Source of the DNA: Lepas anatifera | Taxonomy: Eukaryota; Arthropoda; Thecostraca; Lepadidae | DNA: 64,000 nucleotides | Assembly: GCA_034440635.1 (NCBI GenBank) | Contig: JAOTON010001677.1 | Location: forward strand, 124,001 to 188,000 | Reading direction: 5' to 3' | Part shown: in pieces, positions 23,814 to 32,893 of the stretch | Position numbering within the stretch: position 1 is the stretch's first letter | Layout: every line of letters starts with the position of its first letter | Notes under the pieces: generated by a model | The model's database searches: none | Seen by the model: only the letters and a program-made list of their open reading frames with translations | Told to the model about the DNA's origin: nothing | Made by a program: the position numbers and the translations under genes

Positions 23814-24697
23814 GTTAGCACCTTCATGCCCACTTGGAATGCAGCCTTATTTCTCCGAAGACAAACTGTTTGATTTAAAAATTCGGAACAATATCTAAGT
23901 GTCAATACCTTTTTTAGATACAGGGGGTAAAAGTTATAACTGGGATCTATGCGTATATTGCAGGTAAAAACATCACGAAAGAATGCTTACCATGACATGT
24001 CGAGTATAAAAACGCTGTATTTTTGTAACAAACGGCCTCTTATCTTATATTTTTAATCAAGTGTAGATTTTGGGGGTGATAGCGTGGTGTGGTACAAAAG
24101 CCACCCTCGGCTAGGCGACGGGCTGTGGCTCAATTCCGGCGTACCTCTCTTAGTAAGTTTCTTTGATTATCCGTAATCGCTATCAGCAGATTATCCACCC
24201 TGCTGTTTATCTCAGAACTACAAAAGCTATAATTATATCAGTGGTGGTCACTGTAACAGTTGCAGTGGCTTCCAGCCACACTTGTTGATGACTCAATTAG
24301 AGTCGAATCAATTCTGACTCACGGCTTGGAGACTGATTTTGGTTCTGACTCAACTCATCTGCTCAAACAATTAAGTCGACTGGCTTAACCCAAAACCAGA
24401 AACGATTCGGCTTTGACTTAAGCAAAAATTGAATCGACTCAGAGTCGGCTTTGCGTCATGACGCAACAAATCTGGCTACCACAAATATAATGGTAACAGT
24501 AACTGATACTATTAACTGTTACGAGCAGCTATCATAAGCCTACCATTATACATTCTGGGGAATTGAAACGAATGTGATTCGTTTCATCGCAGCGTAAACA
24601 GGTCGTATTTTTTCGGCTGCCTTTTGATTCATCTTTGTTATAGTACGCTTAGTTTTAGACATGTCATCTTTCCTTCCCCTCAACTTTCGTCCGACAG
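23814..24697 (+). other. Intron 3 of the hAT transposase with a GACTC-rich tract
   Basis: The intron runs from GTTAGC to CCGACAG. Positions 24285-24450 are rich in GACTC and GATTC words, a degenerate microsatellite. A perfect 16-bp palindrome, TTGCGTCATGACGCAA, lies at 24451-24466 and holds two overlapping CREB/ATF-like TGACGCAA sites. Regulatory use is not shown. Confidence 0.5.
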
Positions 24698-24950
24698 CTT
24701 TCCACCAACCGATTTCATCACATTCCTCCAGATCCTCGCTGTCCTGCCCGTCTCAACGGCGGAGGCTGAACGGGTGTTCAGCAAGGTGGACCGAACCCTA
24801 ACAGCGCTCCGCAGCACAATGGGCGAAGATCGGCTGGAGGCGCTGGTTATGTGCCAGGCGCATCGTGATTTGCTGCCCTCCACCGACGAGATCATCGAGC
24901 TTTTCGCGATGTCGGGCGACAGGAAGGCTCGCCTCACTGCCCAGAAGTAA
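24698..24950 (+). CDS. hAT transposase exon 4 (hATC dimerisation domain)
   Basis: After the acceptor CCGACAG (to 24697) the frame codes for FLQILAVLPVSTAEAERVFS and ALRSTMGEDRLEALV, the hallmark of the Dimer_Tnp_hAT domain, and stops at 24948-24950. This domain forms the transposase dimer through a hydrophobic surface. The entry phase does not match exon 3 as read, so a small indel upstream is likely. Confidence 0.85.
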
Positions 24951-25419
24951 GATAAGGTGAGGGTTCGTTTTTGATGACCTTTTTGGACAACCAGTGACGG
25001 TGGCGCTAGAGGGTCATTGCACGGGCCAGTCGCCGTAACCGTGAGTGAATCTGAGGGAGGTCTAGTCTCTCCAGATCAGGTAGTTCGCGGAGCTGATGTC
25101 AACGGCGACGTTGTGTTTACTCGGTCAGGTAGACCTGTGAGGAAGCCAGATCGGTGATCGGTTGATCGGTGATTTATAAGGTCATGTTTATGTTTCGAAA
25201 CTTTTTAAAGTTCTAATGCTCATAGTTTCTTAACGAAGTCATGTTTGCTTCCAAAGGTTTTCAGGTTCGCTGACGCTATGACTTCAGTTGATTGTAACGT
25301 AGGGCACGGTTTGTTACGATCCGTATTTCCATAGTATTTTTCTGAGGAAGGGAGGTGTTCAGTGATGTCAGTAATATTTTGGCTGCAGAAATGTCGTAAC
25401 ATTTGCCAGGGCAATACAT

Positions 25420-25690
25420 TTTATGTTCCAAAGACAGAGACTGCTGATTTACCAATCACTTCTGGGTCCATATTTGACTTATTATGCATTGATGTGGGCT
25501 TTTAATTACAGAAGCAGCTTAATGAATATTGTAATCATACAAAAACGAATAAGTAGACTTATCGTGGGAGCGCACCATAAGGCCCATAGGTCCCCATTAG
25601 TTGAAACTCAAACTTCTTGAGTTTCCCGATCTCGTAAAAATAGCAAAAATTGTTTATAAACAGCAAATGTAGCAGGTGGTGTATTTCTCG
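25420..25690 (+). pseudogene. Reverse transcriptase C-terminal fragment (CR1/Jockey group)
   Basis: The frame codes for LLIYQSLLGPYLTYYALMW and IVIIQKRISRLIVGA, the thumb region found after the catalytic palm in CR1-, L2- and Rex-like ORF2 proteins. A stop at about 25618 is followed, in another frame, by a plausible continuation (FPDLVKIAKIVYKQQ). It is a relic inside the 3' part of the hAT element and has no catalytic motif. Confidence 0.6.
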
Positions 25691-25871
25691 TACTATACAT
25701 ACTCACAATAGAAAACAGTGTGGCATCACCATCAATTGAAACCGTGGCGACTGGAAAAAATTGGCAGTGAGGGCTTGCTATTCCGGATGAAACATGGTAA
25801 TTTCTCGGTTACGGACTGAAACCGCGGACACCGTTTGGCCCCCCCAAAACCCGGCGCTGGATCCGCCAGTG

Positions 25872-26055
25872 CCATTAACTACCATGGTTATACGGCGTCA
25901 CCCATTCTTACCCTGCTTGAAGAGTCCTTGGAGATCAGGTGATATTTAGAAGCTATTTGTTATAGTTATATTTGAGGTTAAGACCCGCCAGGCCTTGAGC
26001 CCGGGAGCTGCGACTCGGGAGGCTGGTGTTCCGCCACTGAGCTACGCGTCCCCGG
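25872..26055 (-). mobile_element. tRNA-derived SINE, 5' part, broken by the hAT element
   Basis: Read on the minus strand from about 26053, GACGCGTAGCTCAGTGGCGG is a tRNA box A region, followed by CCGGGCTCAAGGCCTGG as box B. Downstream lies the module complementary to GGTTATACGGCGTCACC (25886-25902). The element continues at 17070 downward after the hAT insertion. Confidence 0.7.
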
Positions 26056-26619
26056 CCGTTTTCACAGTGTCAATACTTGTCTGTTTAGTGCCGTTGTGCT
26101 GTGCTGTTGCTGCTGTCGAGCTGTGTGAAATCCTAGTTGAGAAGTGCTGTTGAAATCCTAACAACCTAAGAAAAAGTCCTGCAAAAACTAGCTTTCATTC
26201 ACGAAGCCAGTCGATGACCAGTGCGGTGAAACCCAGAGGTGCATACCACATTCCGTCGACGAAAAGTGATCCGGACTTCATTTTCAGCGCTCCCACTTCC
26301 GCTCCGAAAAGGCATTATCTACTATTTACCTTACGTGTCGTCTTTGAATCAGCAGAATCGATCATGACGGAGAAAGTTTAATTGTACTTGAAGTTTAAAA
26401 TAAATTCACGGCAGAGCGTTTGGTATGATGACACCACAATTGTCTCCATGAATCCATCATGCGAATCGATGTCTAGGCCATTATAGTCGTGACACTGATC
26501 CCCGACTCTTATTTCCTCTTCTACCGCAGAGCCTAAGTCACCCAGTCGAGCCCAATTCCAGTCACGCATAAATCACATCGAGACTGCCCACCCCACAGCC
26601 CACAAAACCGCACAGTTCA
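26056..26619. other. Unassigned DNA
   Basis: No repeat pair, terminus or coding domain was recognised; short ORFs only. Confidence 0.4.
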
Positions 26620-27080
26620 ACATTGATGTGGGCAGGCGGAAGAAAACAGGCCAGGTTGACCGACGGGGACCCACCTTTCTCAGCCGATGGGCGCGGTGGT
26701 CACGTCGGAAGGAAGTCACCTCCCATTTGGCGTCGTCGGGTCAGCACAGGTCACCCGGCCGCCAGCTCGCTCGCTCGCTCGCGCACAGCCACAGCGCACT
26801 CCTCGCCCGCCGCCCTCACTACCCGCTCTGCGGCGGCGGCTGCGGCGGCGGCTGCGGCGGCCCGCCGCCGACGGGCGTACGAAACGCGCATGCGCGTCAT
26901 GCATCAGGCTCGGTCGAAAACGGAAAGAATGCCGAAATAAGTAATTTATTCGGATGTATTCAGAGTCGGTGGGGTATAATTGCGTTGGATGCCCTGCTGT
27001 TTCCAGAGTTTGGCGCGGGGAGGCGGGAGCGAATGACTGCGGAGGATGGATCGGAGCGCGGGCTGGAGTGAGCTGGCCGG
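26620..27080. promoter_or_regulatory. CpG-rich island, candidate promoter
   Basis: A stretch dense in CG dinucleotides in otherwise AT-rich DNA, with CTCG repeats (about 26766-26783) and GCGGCG repeats (about 26826-26870). It contains the exact NRF-1-type palindrome ACGCGCATGCGCGT at 26884-26897. ORFs on both strands (polyalanine and polyarginine) reflect the base composition. No downstream gene was recognised, so promoter function is an inference from composition and the motif. Confidence 0.4.
26884..26897. promoter_or_regulatory. NRF-1-like palindromic site
   Basis: CGCGCATGCGCG (26885-26896) fits the known consensus YGCGCAYGCGCR exactly within a 14-bp perfect palindrome. NRF-1 homologues bind such sites in CpG promoters of animals. 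Confidence 0.55.
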
Positions 27081-27869
27081 GCTCGCTGCACTGAGACTGA
27101 ATTCATTCTCCCTAAATAGCTTCAATCCTTGTGAATTATTTATCAGAGGACATGCTAGAGGCAGCATCAGCAGAGGTGTATCTGGATCAAACAGGCAGAT
27201 ACGTATCTAAAAGGAATACAGATATGAGTAGGAGTAAGGTGTGTATTTGTTTATTTCTTTATTACGTTCAAATCACCAACAGATAAACATTCATTTATAT
27301 GTGATGTAATAAAATGAAACAGTACACGCACATCACATATTCACATTACACTGCTGTTTTAGCAACAAAACAAAGATACAGACAAGATGTTAAAATCTGA
27401 CACATTGACAAGTTACTCACATAACTTTCAGAGGCCATCCACGTATCCAGGGTTCTTACATATGCTAAAAAAAATTTTAAGATACCTATGATGTCATTAA
27501 AAATTGGAGTCCGACGCCACCAAAAATCTGTTCGTATTTCGCGGTATCCTACACAGCAGACCGGAGGTGACAGTATTAACCCAGCCGCGGCGCACAGCAA
27601 AAACACACAGGTTTCGAGTAGGCCGAATAGCAGCATTAATACCAAAACAATTCAACAGAGTTTTGGAATTGATTTTGAGTGAACATATTGCTCTTATAAA
27701 GAGGAGATTGTGTTTAACTAGGCGTGCAACAAGAGAACCGATTATATTGATGATTAAATTGTATTTTCGTGCAACCTCTGTCCATCAGATGGGTGCGTAA
27801 TTTTGCAAAAAAATTTGCATCGTCGACATAAAGTAGACAGCCAGGTTTGATTTCACCCGGAAGATCGTG

Positions 27870-27870
<1 letters not shown>
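27081..27870. other. Unassigned DNA
   Basis: It holds a minus-strand hydrophobic ORF at 27346-27645 with two or three possible membrane segments, but no start context, homology or codon bias supports it. Nothing else was seen. Confidence 0.35.

Positions 27871-27916
<46 letters not shown>
27871..27916 (+). repeat. (TA)n microsatellite at the 5' edge of a Penelope-like element
   Basis: About 45 bp of TA repeats running straight into the truncated reverse transcriptase frame. Confidence 0.95.
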
Positions 27917-27921
<5 letters not shown>

Positions 27922-28883
27922 GACGTTGAAAGTTTGTTCACAAACGTTCCGGTAAGCGAAACAATAGAAATTATATTGGACTATGTATATAACCATGACC
28001 ATCTTCCACCACCAAGCAAACTCCCTCGAAAAATCCTCAGGGAAATGCTTCAAGTATGCACAACGGAGGCGCCATTCCGATGCCCAAGTGGAAAACTATT
28101 CCAACAGATTGATGGAGTAGCCATGGGCTCCCCGCTGGGAGTCCTATTCGCCAACTCATATAGGCCATGTGCCATGTAGAAGAGAAAGCAATCGAAAAAC
28201 TCGAGCAAAAACCACATATTTTCATGCGATATGTGGATGACATCTACTTGGAAGTCGAAGGTGAAGAGAATCTGAAGCAGCTGAAGGACATCTTAGAGGA
28301 ATAATCAGTTCTCAAGTTCACCTATGAACTGGAAATCAAAGAAAGCTGCATTTCCTCGATGTAAATGTGGATGCCAGCACAGGACAATTTACCACAAGTG
28401 TACACAGGAAGGAGACAAACAGGGGACAGTGCGTGCCCCGATAGGTATCGACGGGGCGTGATCCGCACCTATGTAAGAAGAGCTCTAAATACCTGCAGCA
28501 GCTGGGAACTTATTCACAAAGAACTCAGTCACGTAAAGCAAATGCTCGTGCACAACAGCTATACATGTCATGAAATCAATGCGGAAATAAAAACTGTATT
28601 GGACAAGTTCCATCCAAACCATGCACATGACATCAAAAACAAAAAGACCGACATACCAGAAAATACGACTCACAAACTGTTTTATAAAAACCAAATGACC
28701 GCGGCATACAAAGAAGATGAAACAGCCCTGAAGAATATTCTAAAAAGGAACATCAAGCCGAAACAGGGACACAACATCAAAACAGTCATATACTACAAGT
28801 CTGCTAAGACCGCCCAGCTTGTAATGTGCAACAACCCAAAAAACAACAAAGACAAGCTTCTAAAAGCTACCAACGTGGTATAA
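27917..28883 (+). pseudogene. Penelope-type reverse transcriptase
   Basis: Visible blocks are LDVESLFTNVPVSETIEI (palm start), FQQIDGVAMGSPLGVLFAN and MRYVDDIYLEVEG with the catalytic aspartates. A C-terminal region follows (YVRRALNTCSSWELIHKEL onward) that leads into the linker. A frameshift occurs near 28165 and stops near 28302 and 28360. The N-terminal part is missing. Penelope-like enzymes are related to telomerase and prime at chromosomal nicks or ends. Confidence 0.85.
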
Positions 28884-29190
28884 ATGCCCGTATGGAGACT
28901 GCAAGCTCCAGTCCACGTCTAGTTATATAGGACACACAACAACTACGCTCTCTCGGAGACTCACCTGCCACCTACAAGCCGGTGGTCCACTGCTACATAC
29001 CAAACAGAAACACCAACGCCAACTCACTAGACAGGACCTCAACAGCAACACTACAATCTTAGCAAAGGAAAACAACAGAAAAAGACTGCAAATTCTGGAG
29101 GCTGCCTTAATTATGGACCGAAATCCCAGCATGAACAACCAGCTGGATCATTACGGCATAATAACCCTCAGCAGCATCCATTTGGGTTAA
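28876..29190 (+). pseudogene. GIY-YIG endonuclease domain of the Penelope-like element
   Basis: In the frame starting TGG at 28876, YKCPYGDCK precedes SSYIGHTTTTLSRRLTCHL. That phrase holds the YIG half of the motif and the Arg that follows it in the family. The tail KENNRKRLQILEAALIMDRN contains the conserved glutamate region, and a TAA closes the frame at 29188-29190. The frame is shifted relative to the reverse transcriptase. The domain nicks target DNA before priming. Confidence 0.8.
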
Positions 29191-29240
29191 AGGGGTGGTA
29201 TACTTCGGTACTACACCGCGAGTTCTTTAGATTGCAGTCT

Positions 29241-29242
<2 letters not shown>

Positions 29243-29298
<56 letters not shown>
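29243..29298 (+). repeat. (TA)n microsatellite
   Basis: About 55 bp of pure TA downstream of the GIY-YIG stop codon. Confidence 0.95.
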
Positions 29299-29300
<2 letters not shown>

Positions 29301-29481
29301 ACACGAGAAGTCTTCAATATGAAACAGCACGATCGATCATTAATTTTCTGTCGTTACAAGCGTTCAATATTTTCACTTATAACTATCGAATTCTTGACCG
29401 TATAAACATAGGTTTTAGTCCCTGTCTTTTACCTTTTAAAAATAGTGAAGTTGTAAACTGTAAAGCCTGTGCATAAACAGA

Positions 29482-29535
29482 TTATTAATGCCGGATGATG
29501 GTGGATGTATTTATCACCGAAACGTCGTAAATGAA
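29482..29535 (+). ncRNA. Hammerhead-ribozyme-like motif linked to the Penelope element
   Basis: CGGATGA (29492-29498) stands for the hammerhead core CUGAUGA. A stem GGTG/CACC follows with an 11-nt loop, then CGAAAC and GTC, the second core strand and the cleavage triplet. Hammerheads with a very short stem III are known from Penelope-like elements. Here the U-to-G change in the first core strand and a weak stem I (about three pairs) argue that it is decayed. Confidence 0.4.
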
Positions 29536-29647
29536 CTTAGGAAACATACTTTTTTCTTTGGACACTGATAAAACAAGAGTGGTACGGAGAAGAGAGAAAC
29601 AACAGAAGAAGAACATAAAACTGAAATATGCCGTCCTTTTTAATCCA

Positions 29648-29648
<1 letters not shown>

Positions 29649-29732
<84 letters not shown>
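29649..29732 (+). repeat. (CA)n(TA)n compound microsatellite
   Basis: About 20 bp of CA repeats followed by about 65 bp of TA repeats. Confidence 0.95.
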
Positions 29733-29736
<4 letters not shown>

Positions 29737-29830
29737 TATATCTGCTTGAAAATGCAGTCAACTTCCATTGAAGTTGACGCGCTGATTATACGTTACCGAT
29801 GTGAAAGCTTCCTTTAAATTGTCTTGCAGA

Positions 29831-30166
29831 ATGGCACGAGCAGCTTACCTATCCTGCTACATTCTGGTCCAATTTTTTATCTTACACCAGAAGGTAACTC
29901 CACTCATCTGTCTTCAGGCCAACCCTAATCAGACGCGTCTCAAAGGAAATTTCATCAGAGGAAAAGAAATGGTACCCATCAGAGTGGCCCTCTACTCTCG
30001 AAATAATACCCTCTTTCAAAGAAGACGTTCGCCGTCATTACGCATCCCTTGGAACAACAATCTTTTCCAGAGAGTGAAGAGCGACCACAGAACATCTGGT
30101 CTTTGGTCGACAGCCGACTGGCCGCAGTGTCACACGCGAGGGACTACAAGGACAAATCCGACATGA
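29831..30166 (+). CDS. Possible small secreted protein, unrecognised
   Basis: The ATG at 29831 opens 111 codons. Residues 1 to about 30 are hydrophobic (MARAAYLSCYILVQFFILHQ onward) and could be a signal peptide. The rest is basic, with two related phrases, RNNTLFQRRR and WNNNLFQRVK, each followed by Arg/Lys pairs of the kind cut in peptide precursors. A splice-acceptor-like CTTGCAG ends one base before the ATG. No homologue was recognised, and the ORF could be chance in a transposon-rich region. Without transcript support this is weak. Confidence 0.2.
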   Translation: MARAAYLSCYILVQFFILHQKVTPLICLQANPNQTRLKGNFIRGKEMVPIRVALYSRNNTLFQRRRSPSLRIPWNNNLFQRVKSDHRTSGLWSTADWPQCHTRGTTRTNPT

Positions 30167-30278
30167 AGTTTTGGAGGATGAGGTAAACGCAGAAAAAAAT
30201 CCAATCTGGACAGCATAGTTTGGGAGAAGCTCGGAGAACCAGAATATAGGGTCTTCTAAAACTTACACGTGTATCCAT

Positions 30279-30557
30279 CATAGGTGGATCCAGGGGGCAA
30301 GTGGGGCACTGCGAGCCCCCCACCCCTGATTAACCTTCGGCACCCCTTGAAATGGTTACGGTGCCCACTGAGAGCACAATGATGACGTCCCTGAAATGTC
30401 ACGTCCTATCCCTTTACCCTCCCCCAGGATGCGAGATGCGAGCATCGGCGCCCCCACGATAGGATTGGATAGGATAGGATCTGATTTTCCACCCAGAAAT
30501 GGTGACCCTGGTCCAAATGGTGCCCCACTCGATCAGAAATTCCGGATCAGCCTATGG
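30279..30557. mobile_element. hAT-type MITE, 279 bp, CATAGGCGGATCC family (copy 1)
   Basis: The ends are CATAGGTGGATCCAGGGGG and, read inward from the right, CATAGGCTGATCCGG. The flanks GTATCCAT (30271-30278) and GTACCCAT (30558-30565) match at seven of eight bases. The interior shares GGATGCGA and GGCGCCC phrases with the copies at 32894 and 33228. Confidence 0.8.
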
Positions 30558-30841
30558 TACCCATTGAGGTGCAAATACGCGCTTCAATGTAGCTTGGTCT
30601 ACTACTGGTTTCAGTGGACGACAAAAAGGCAATCTCCAGACCCTTGGTTTTGCCCGATTCTCTTTAAAGACAATATGTGACTCACGACTCTGGTCCTAGT
30701 TGAAGGATGATAAAGGCCAAAAAACCAAATGTCCATCTTCGTCCCCGCCACTATGGGGCTGCCATTAACCTTCACTCCAGTGGGGGGGGGTTCTGAAACT
30801 CCCTCGATCTCGGCTCCTATACGCACTGAAAAACAGTTTGA

Positions 30842-31165
30842 GATCAAGGAGCAGTCTCGAAGATCACCAGAGCTACTAGCACTAAAGTAGATCGTGATCT
30901 TCCTGATCATGAATCTCCGAGATAGTTTTCATGCAATTTAATCTCGAAGACTCCTCAGATCTATATTTGTATCTGATCTCCGAGATCATGCCGTGATCTC
31001 CAAGGTAATAATCCTAGATCAAGGAGCAATCTCGGAGATCACCAGAGCTACTAGCACTAAAGTAGATCGTGATCTTCCAGACCATGAATCTCCGAGATAG
31101 TTTTAATGCAATTTAATCTCAAAGACTCTTTAGATCTATATTTGTCTCTGATCTCCAAGATCATC
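30842..31165 (+). repeat. 175-bp tandem duplication in subterminal region
   Basis: The block starting GATCAAGGAGC at 30842 is repeated at 31017 with few changes, giving a 175-bp period. Each block contains several GATCTCCGAGAT-type palindromes. Confidence 0.85.
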
Positions 31166-31502
31166 GCCTTAATATTCACATATTTCAAAATGATCGGTGC
31201 CCCTTTCTGATTGTATAGAAAAAAGGCCATTCTAGTGACCATCAAACATATATTTGAAAATCGGAAAACTTTATGAAATAACAACGTGAACACACTGAAC
31301 TTCCCTGCGCTATCGCCAGGGGGGGGAACGGAGCACCAAAATTGTGAAAAACATATGTTTTTTTAAGAAAATTTAGGGTCAAAGGGGTGACAACGGAGGG
31401 TTTGGGGGAGGAAATGCCCGATTAGCCCCCTTCCCCTGGATCCGCTAGTGTGGGTAGGTAGTGGGTACTTACTGTCCTCGGGCTCTCACGCTCCAGCTTG
31501 TC

Positions 31503-31649
31503 CATAGACGTAGGAGCGTCCAGAATATTGGGGGGGGCAGCGGGAATTTTGAAGTCATTTCTTTCCAGTCAACGCCATAGGGTTAACGGTTAAGAATCAT
31601 AAATATTGGGGGCCATGGCCCCCTGGCCCACCCCGTTCCTACGCCTATG
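31503..31649. mobile_element. hAT-type MITE, 147 bp, perfect TSD
   Basis: The ends are CATAGACGTAGGAGCG and, inverted, CATAGGCGTAGGAACG. AGCTTGTC is duplicated exactly at 31495-31502 and 31650-31657. It is non-coding, with facing GGGGGG and CCCCC runs. Confidence 0.9.
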
Positions 31650-32084
31650 AGCTTGTCGAAGTAACTTATCTGCAGAGCAATGAGAGTATTGATCAGCTAA
31701 GAAAAAGCGTTAGGTCCACACATTTTTGTAGGAAAGGCTATCTATCTATTGAAGCAACGTTTTTACAACGTTTAGAAGCTGTCTCGTAAATAACGCAAAG
31801 CACCTCAATTGCAAAAATGTTAGCACATATTTAGGTACGCTAGCCACCCTCAACAAGGATGCTCAACTCCCCAGGCTTTGCAACTCACTGGCTCACGATG
31901 GCGCAAAACCGGGGGGCTCAAAGTTTTTCCTACTAAAAGGCTGGCATTTTCGTCTAGTCCATAGGAAACACATGTTAAAAGCTTGCAATCTAAAGCCTCG
32001 GGAGAGGGTCTTGGACACCACGGCGGTTCATAAGAAGCCATTTAAATGAAAGAAAAAAACATTTTTATTTTCATTTTCTGGGTC

Positions 32085-32186
32085 AAAACCGCCAGCCGTG
32101 ATATTGCCCAGCGAGCTAGACGACAAAAACCGGACCCATGTTTTGGTCCCATTTTCAGGCGTGGGTTCGAATCCTAGGGGCGGCCA
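32085..32186 (+). other. tRNA-like sequence (box B present)
   Basis: GGTTCGAATCCTAGG at 32164-32178 fits the Pol III box B. An anticodon-arm-like hairpin (GGACC, 8-nt loop, GGTCC) lies upstream. Box A and the acceptor stem are poor, so this is a tRNA pseudogene or SINE remnant rather than a tRNA gene. Confidence 0.3.
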
Positions 32187-32292
32187 AACTTTTGATAAAA
32201 TCTGACTGTGCAAAACACGATGTATTCGCTGCGCGTTCATGAAACTATGCGTCCTTTATACTTTTAGCTCTCCCGGAAGCATCTGCCTAATG

Positions 32293-32678
32293 CAGAGGCG
32301 GATCCAGGAATAAATACAGTCATGTTCCAAGGTCGGATCCAAGGGGATGGGTGGCGATGGGGCGACCTCGCACCCTCAGCCTGGGCTTGAGCACGGCAAA
32401 AGGCCCTCCGCAGGGGGGCTCCTTTTATGTTCGATTGACGTTCCCAAGGTATATTCAGGAAGTCCAAACTCCACGGACATTGGTGTCGGGTCCCCAAAAG
32501 CAAATCTTGGGTCCCCCGAAAGTATTAAACTTTATTGTACAAGTACGTATAAGTGCTCACCTAAGAAATGTTTTGTTCAAAGGTTTCACCCTCCATAAAT
32601 GAAAAAAATGAAGACCCCGAGCGGAGGATTCTGCGATTTAAGCCCGACGCCTTTGGAGAAATGCTGGATCCGCCCCTG
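32293..32678. mobile_element. Candidate hAT-type MITE, 386 bp
   Basis: The ends are CAGAGGCGGATCCAGG and, inverted, CAGGGGCGGATCCAGC. The flanking 8-mers do not match, so this may be a composite: another GGTCGGATCCAAGGGG end lies inside at about 32331. Confidence 0.5.
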
Positions 32679-32893
32679 CCGTGGTCCCCCAAGTGGCTGA
32701 ATTGTAACCACTTTCAGCCGATTGTCATTGTTTCGCGATATTTTTTTCTTATACTAGCCGACATCACACCAATTCTCACAAGTAGCGCAACCCTGCCAGC
32801 TGGTTTGCACCAGAGCTCGCCGGTAGCGCACCCCTACGTCAGCCGGTGTGGCAAACGTCTTCACCTGCAGCATACCAACTACCAGCCCGGTAC

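Larger units (their letters stand above)
17633..24950 (+). pseudogene. hAT transposase (ZMYM/KIAA1586-like type), four exons, broken
   Basis: The enzyme would cut its element at the inverted termini and join it to new DNA. The proposed exons are 17633-17691, 20569-20732, 21416-23813 and 24698-24950. The first three join in phase through GT-AG introns. Domain order is a short basic N-terminus (MKRKQANIFQFFKK), a Thr/Pro-rich linker, a TTF-type zinc finger, the DUF4371/RNase-H-like catalytic region, and a C-terminal hATC dimerisation domain. Known relatives are the animal hAT proteins resembling ZMYM1 and KIAA1586. Damage seen: a frameshift near 22900, TAG at 22985-22987, and a phase mismatch into exon 4 that implies another indel. 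It lies entirely within TIRs at 17071 and 25871. Confidence 0.85.
17071..25871 (+). mobile_element. 8.8-kb hAT DNA transposon with TIRs and 8-bp TSD
   Basis: The 8-bp duplication CCATTAAC lies at 17063-17070 and 25872-25879. The inner ends are CATTGGCGGATCCA on the left and CACTGGCGGATCCA read inward on the right. Eight-base duplications and CA-starting termini are the hAT signature. Inside is a split transposase gene in the same orientation (17633-24950), a nested MITE (18757-18908), a GC minisatellite, a GACTC-rich tract and a short reverse transcriptase fragment. Matching phrases on the two flanks identify the target as a SINE. The transposase is broken, so this copy would need enzyme from elsewhere to move. 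Confidence 0.9.
27917..29190 (+). mobile_element. Penelope-like element, 5' truncated and decayed
   Basis: The order is reverse transcriptase then GIY-YIG endonuclease, which is the Penelope layout. It starts abruptly at a (TA)n tract within the reverse transcriptase and has frameshifts and stops. Another (TA)n tract (29243-29298), a hammerhead-like motif (about 29482-29535) and a (CA)n(TA)n tract (29649-29732) follow. The element's own 3' non-coding part may therefore extend to about 29650. Confidence 0.85.

Noticed and set aside
26623..27071. Polyalanine/polyarginine ORFs as a gene
   Set aside because: All frames on both strands are open because of GCGGCG repeats and high GC content; no homology or splice support.
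27346..27645. Minus-strand hydrophobic ORF as a membrane protein
   Set aside because: No start context, no recognisable family, and AT-rich composition makes such hydrophobic frames common.
31308..31450. MITE between CGCTATCGCCAGGGG and CCCCTGGATCCGCTAGTG
   Set aside because: Only the right end looks like a hAT terminus, and flanking sequences show no duplication.
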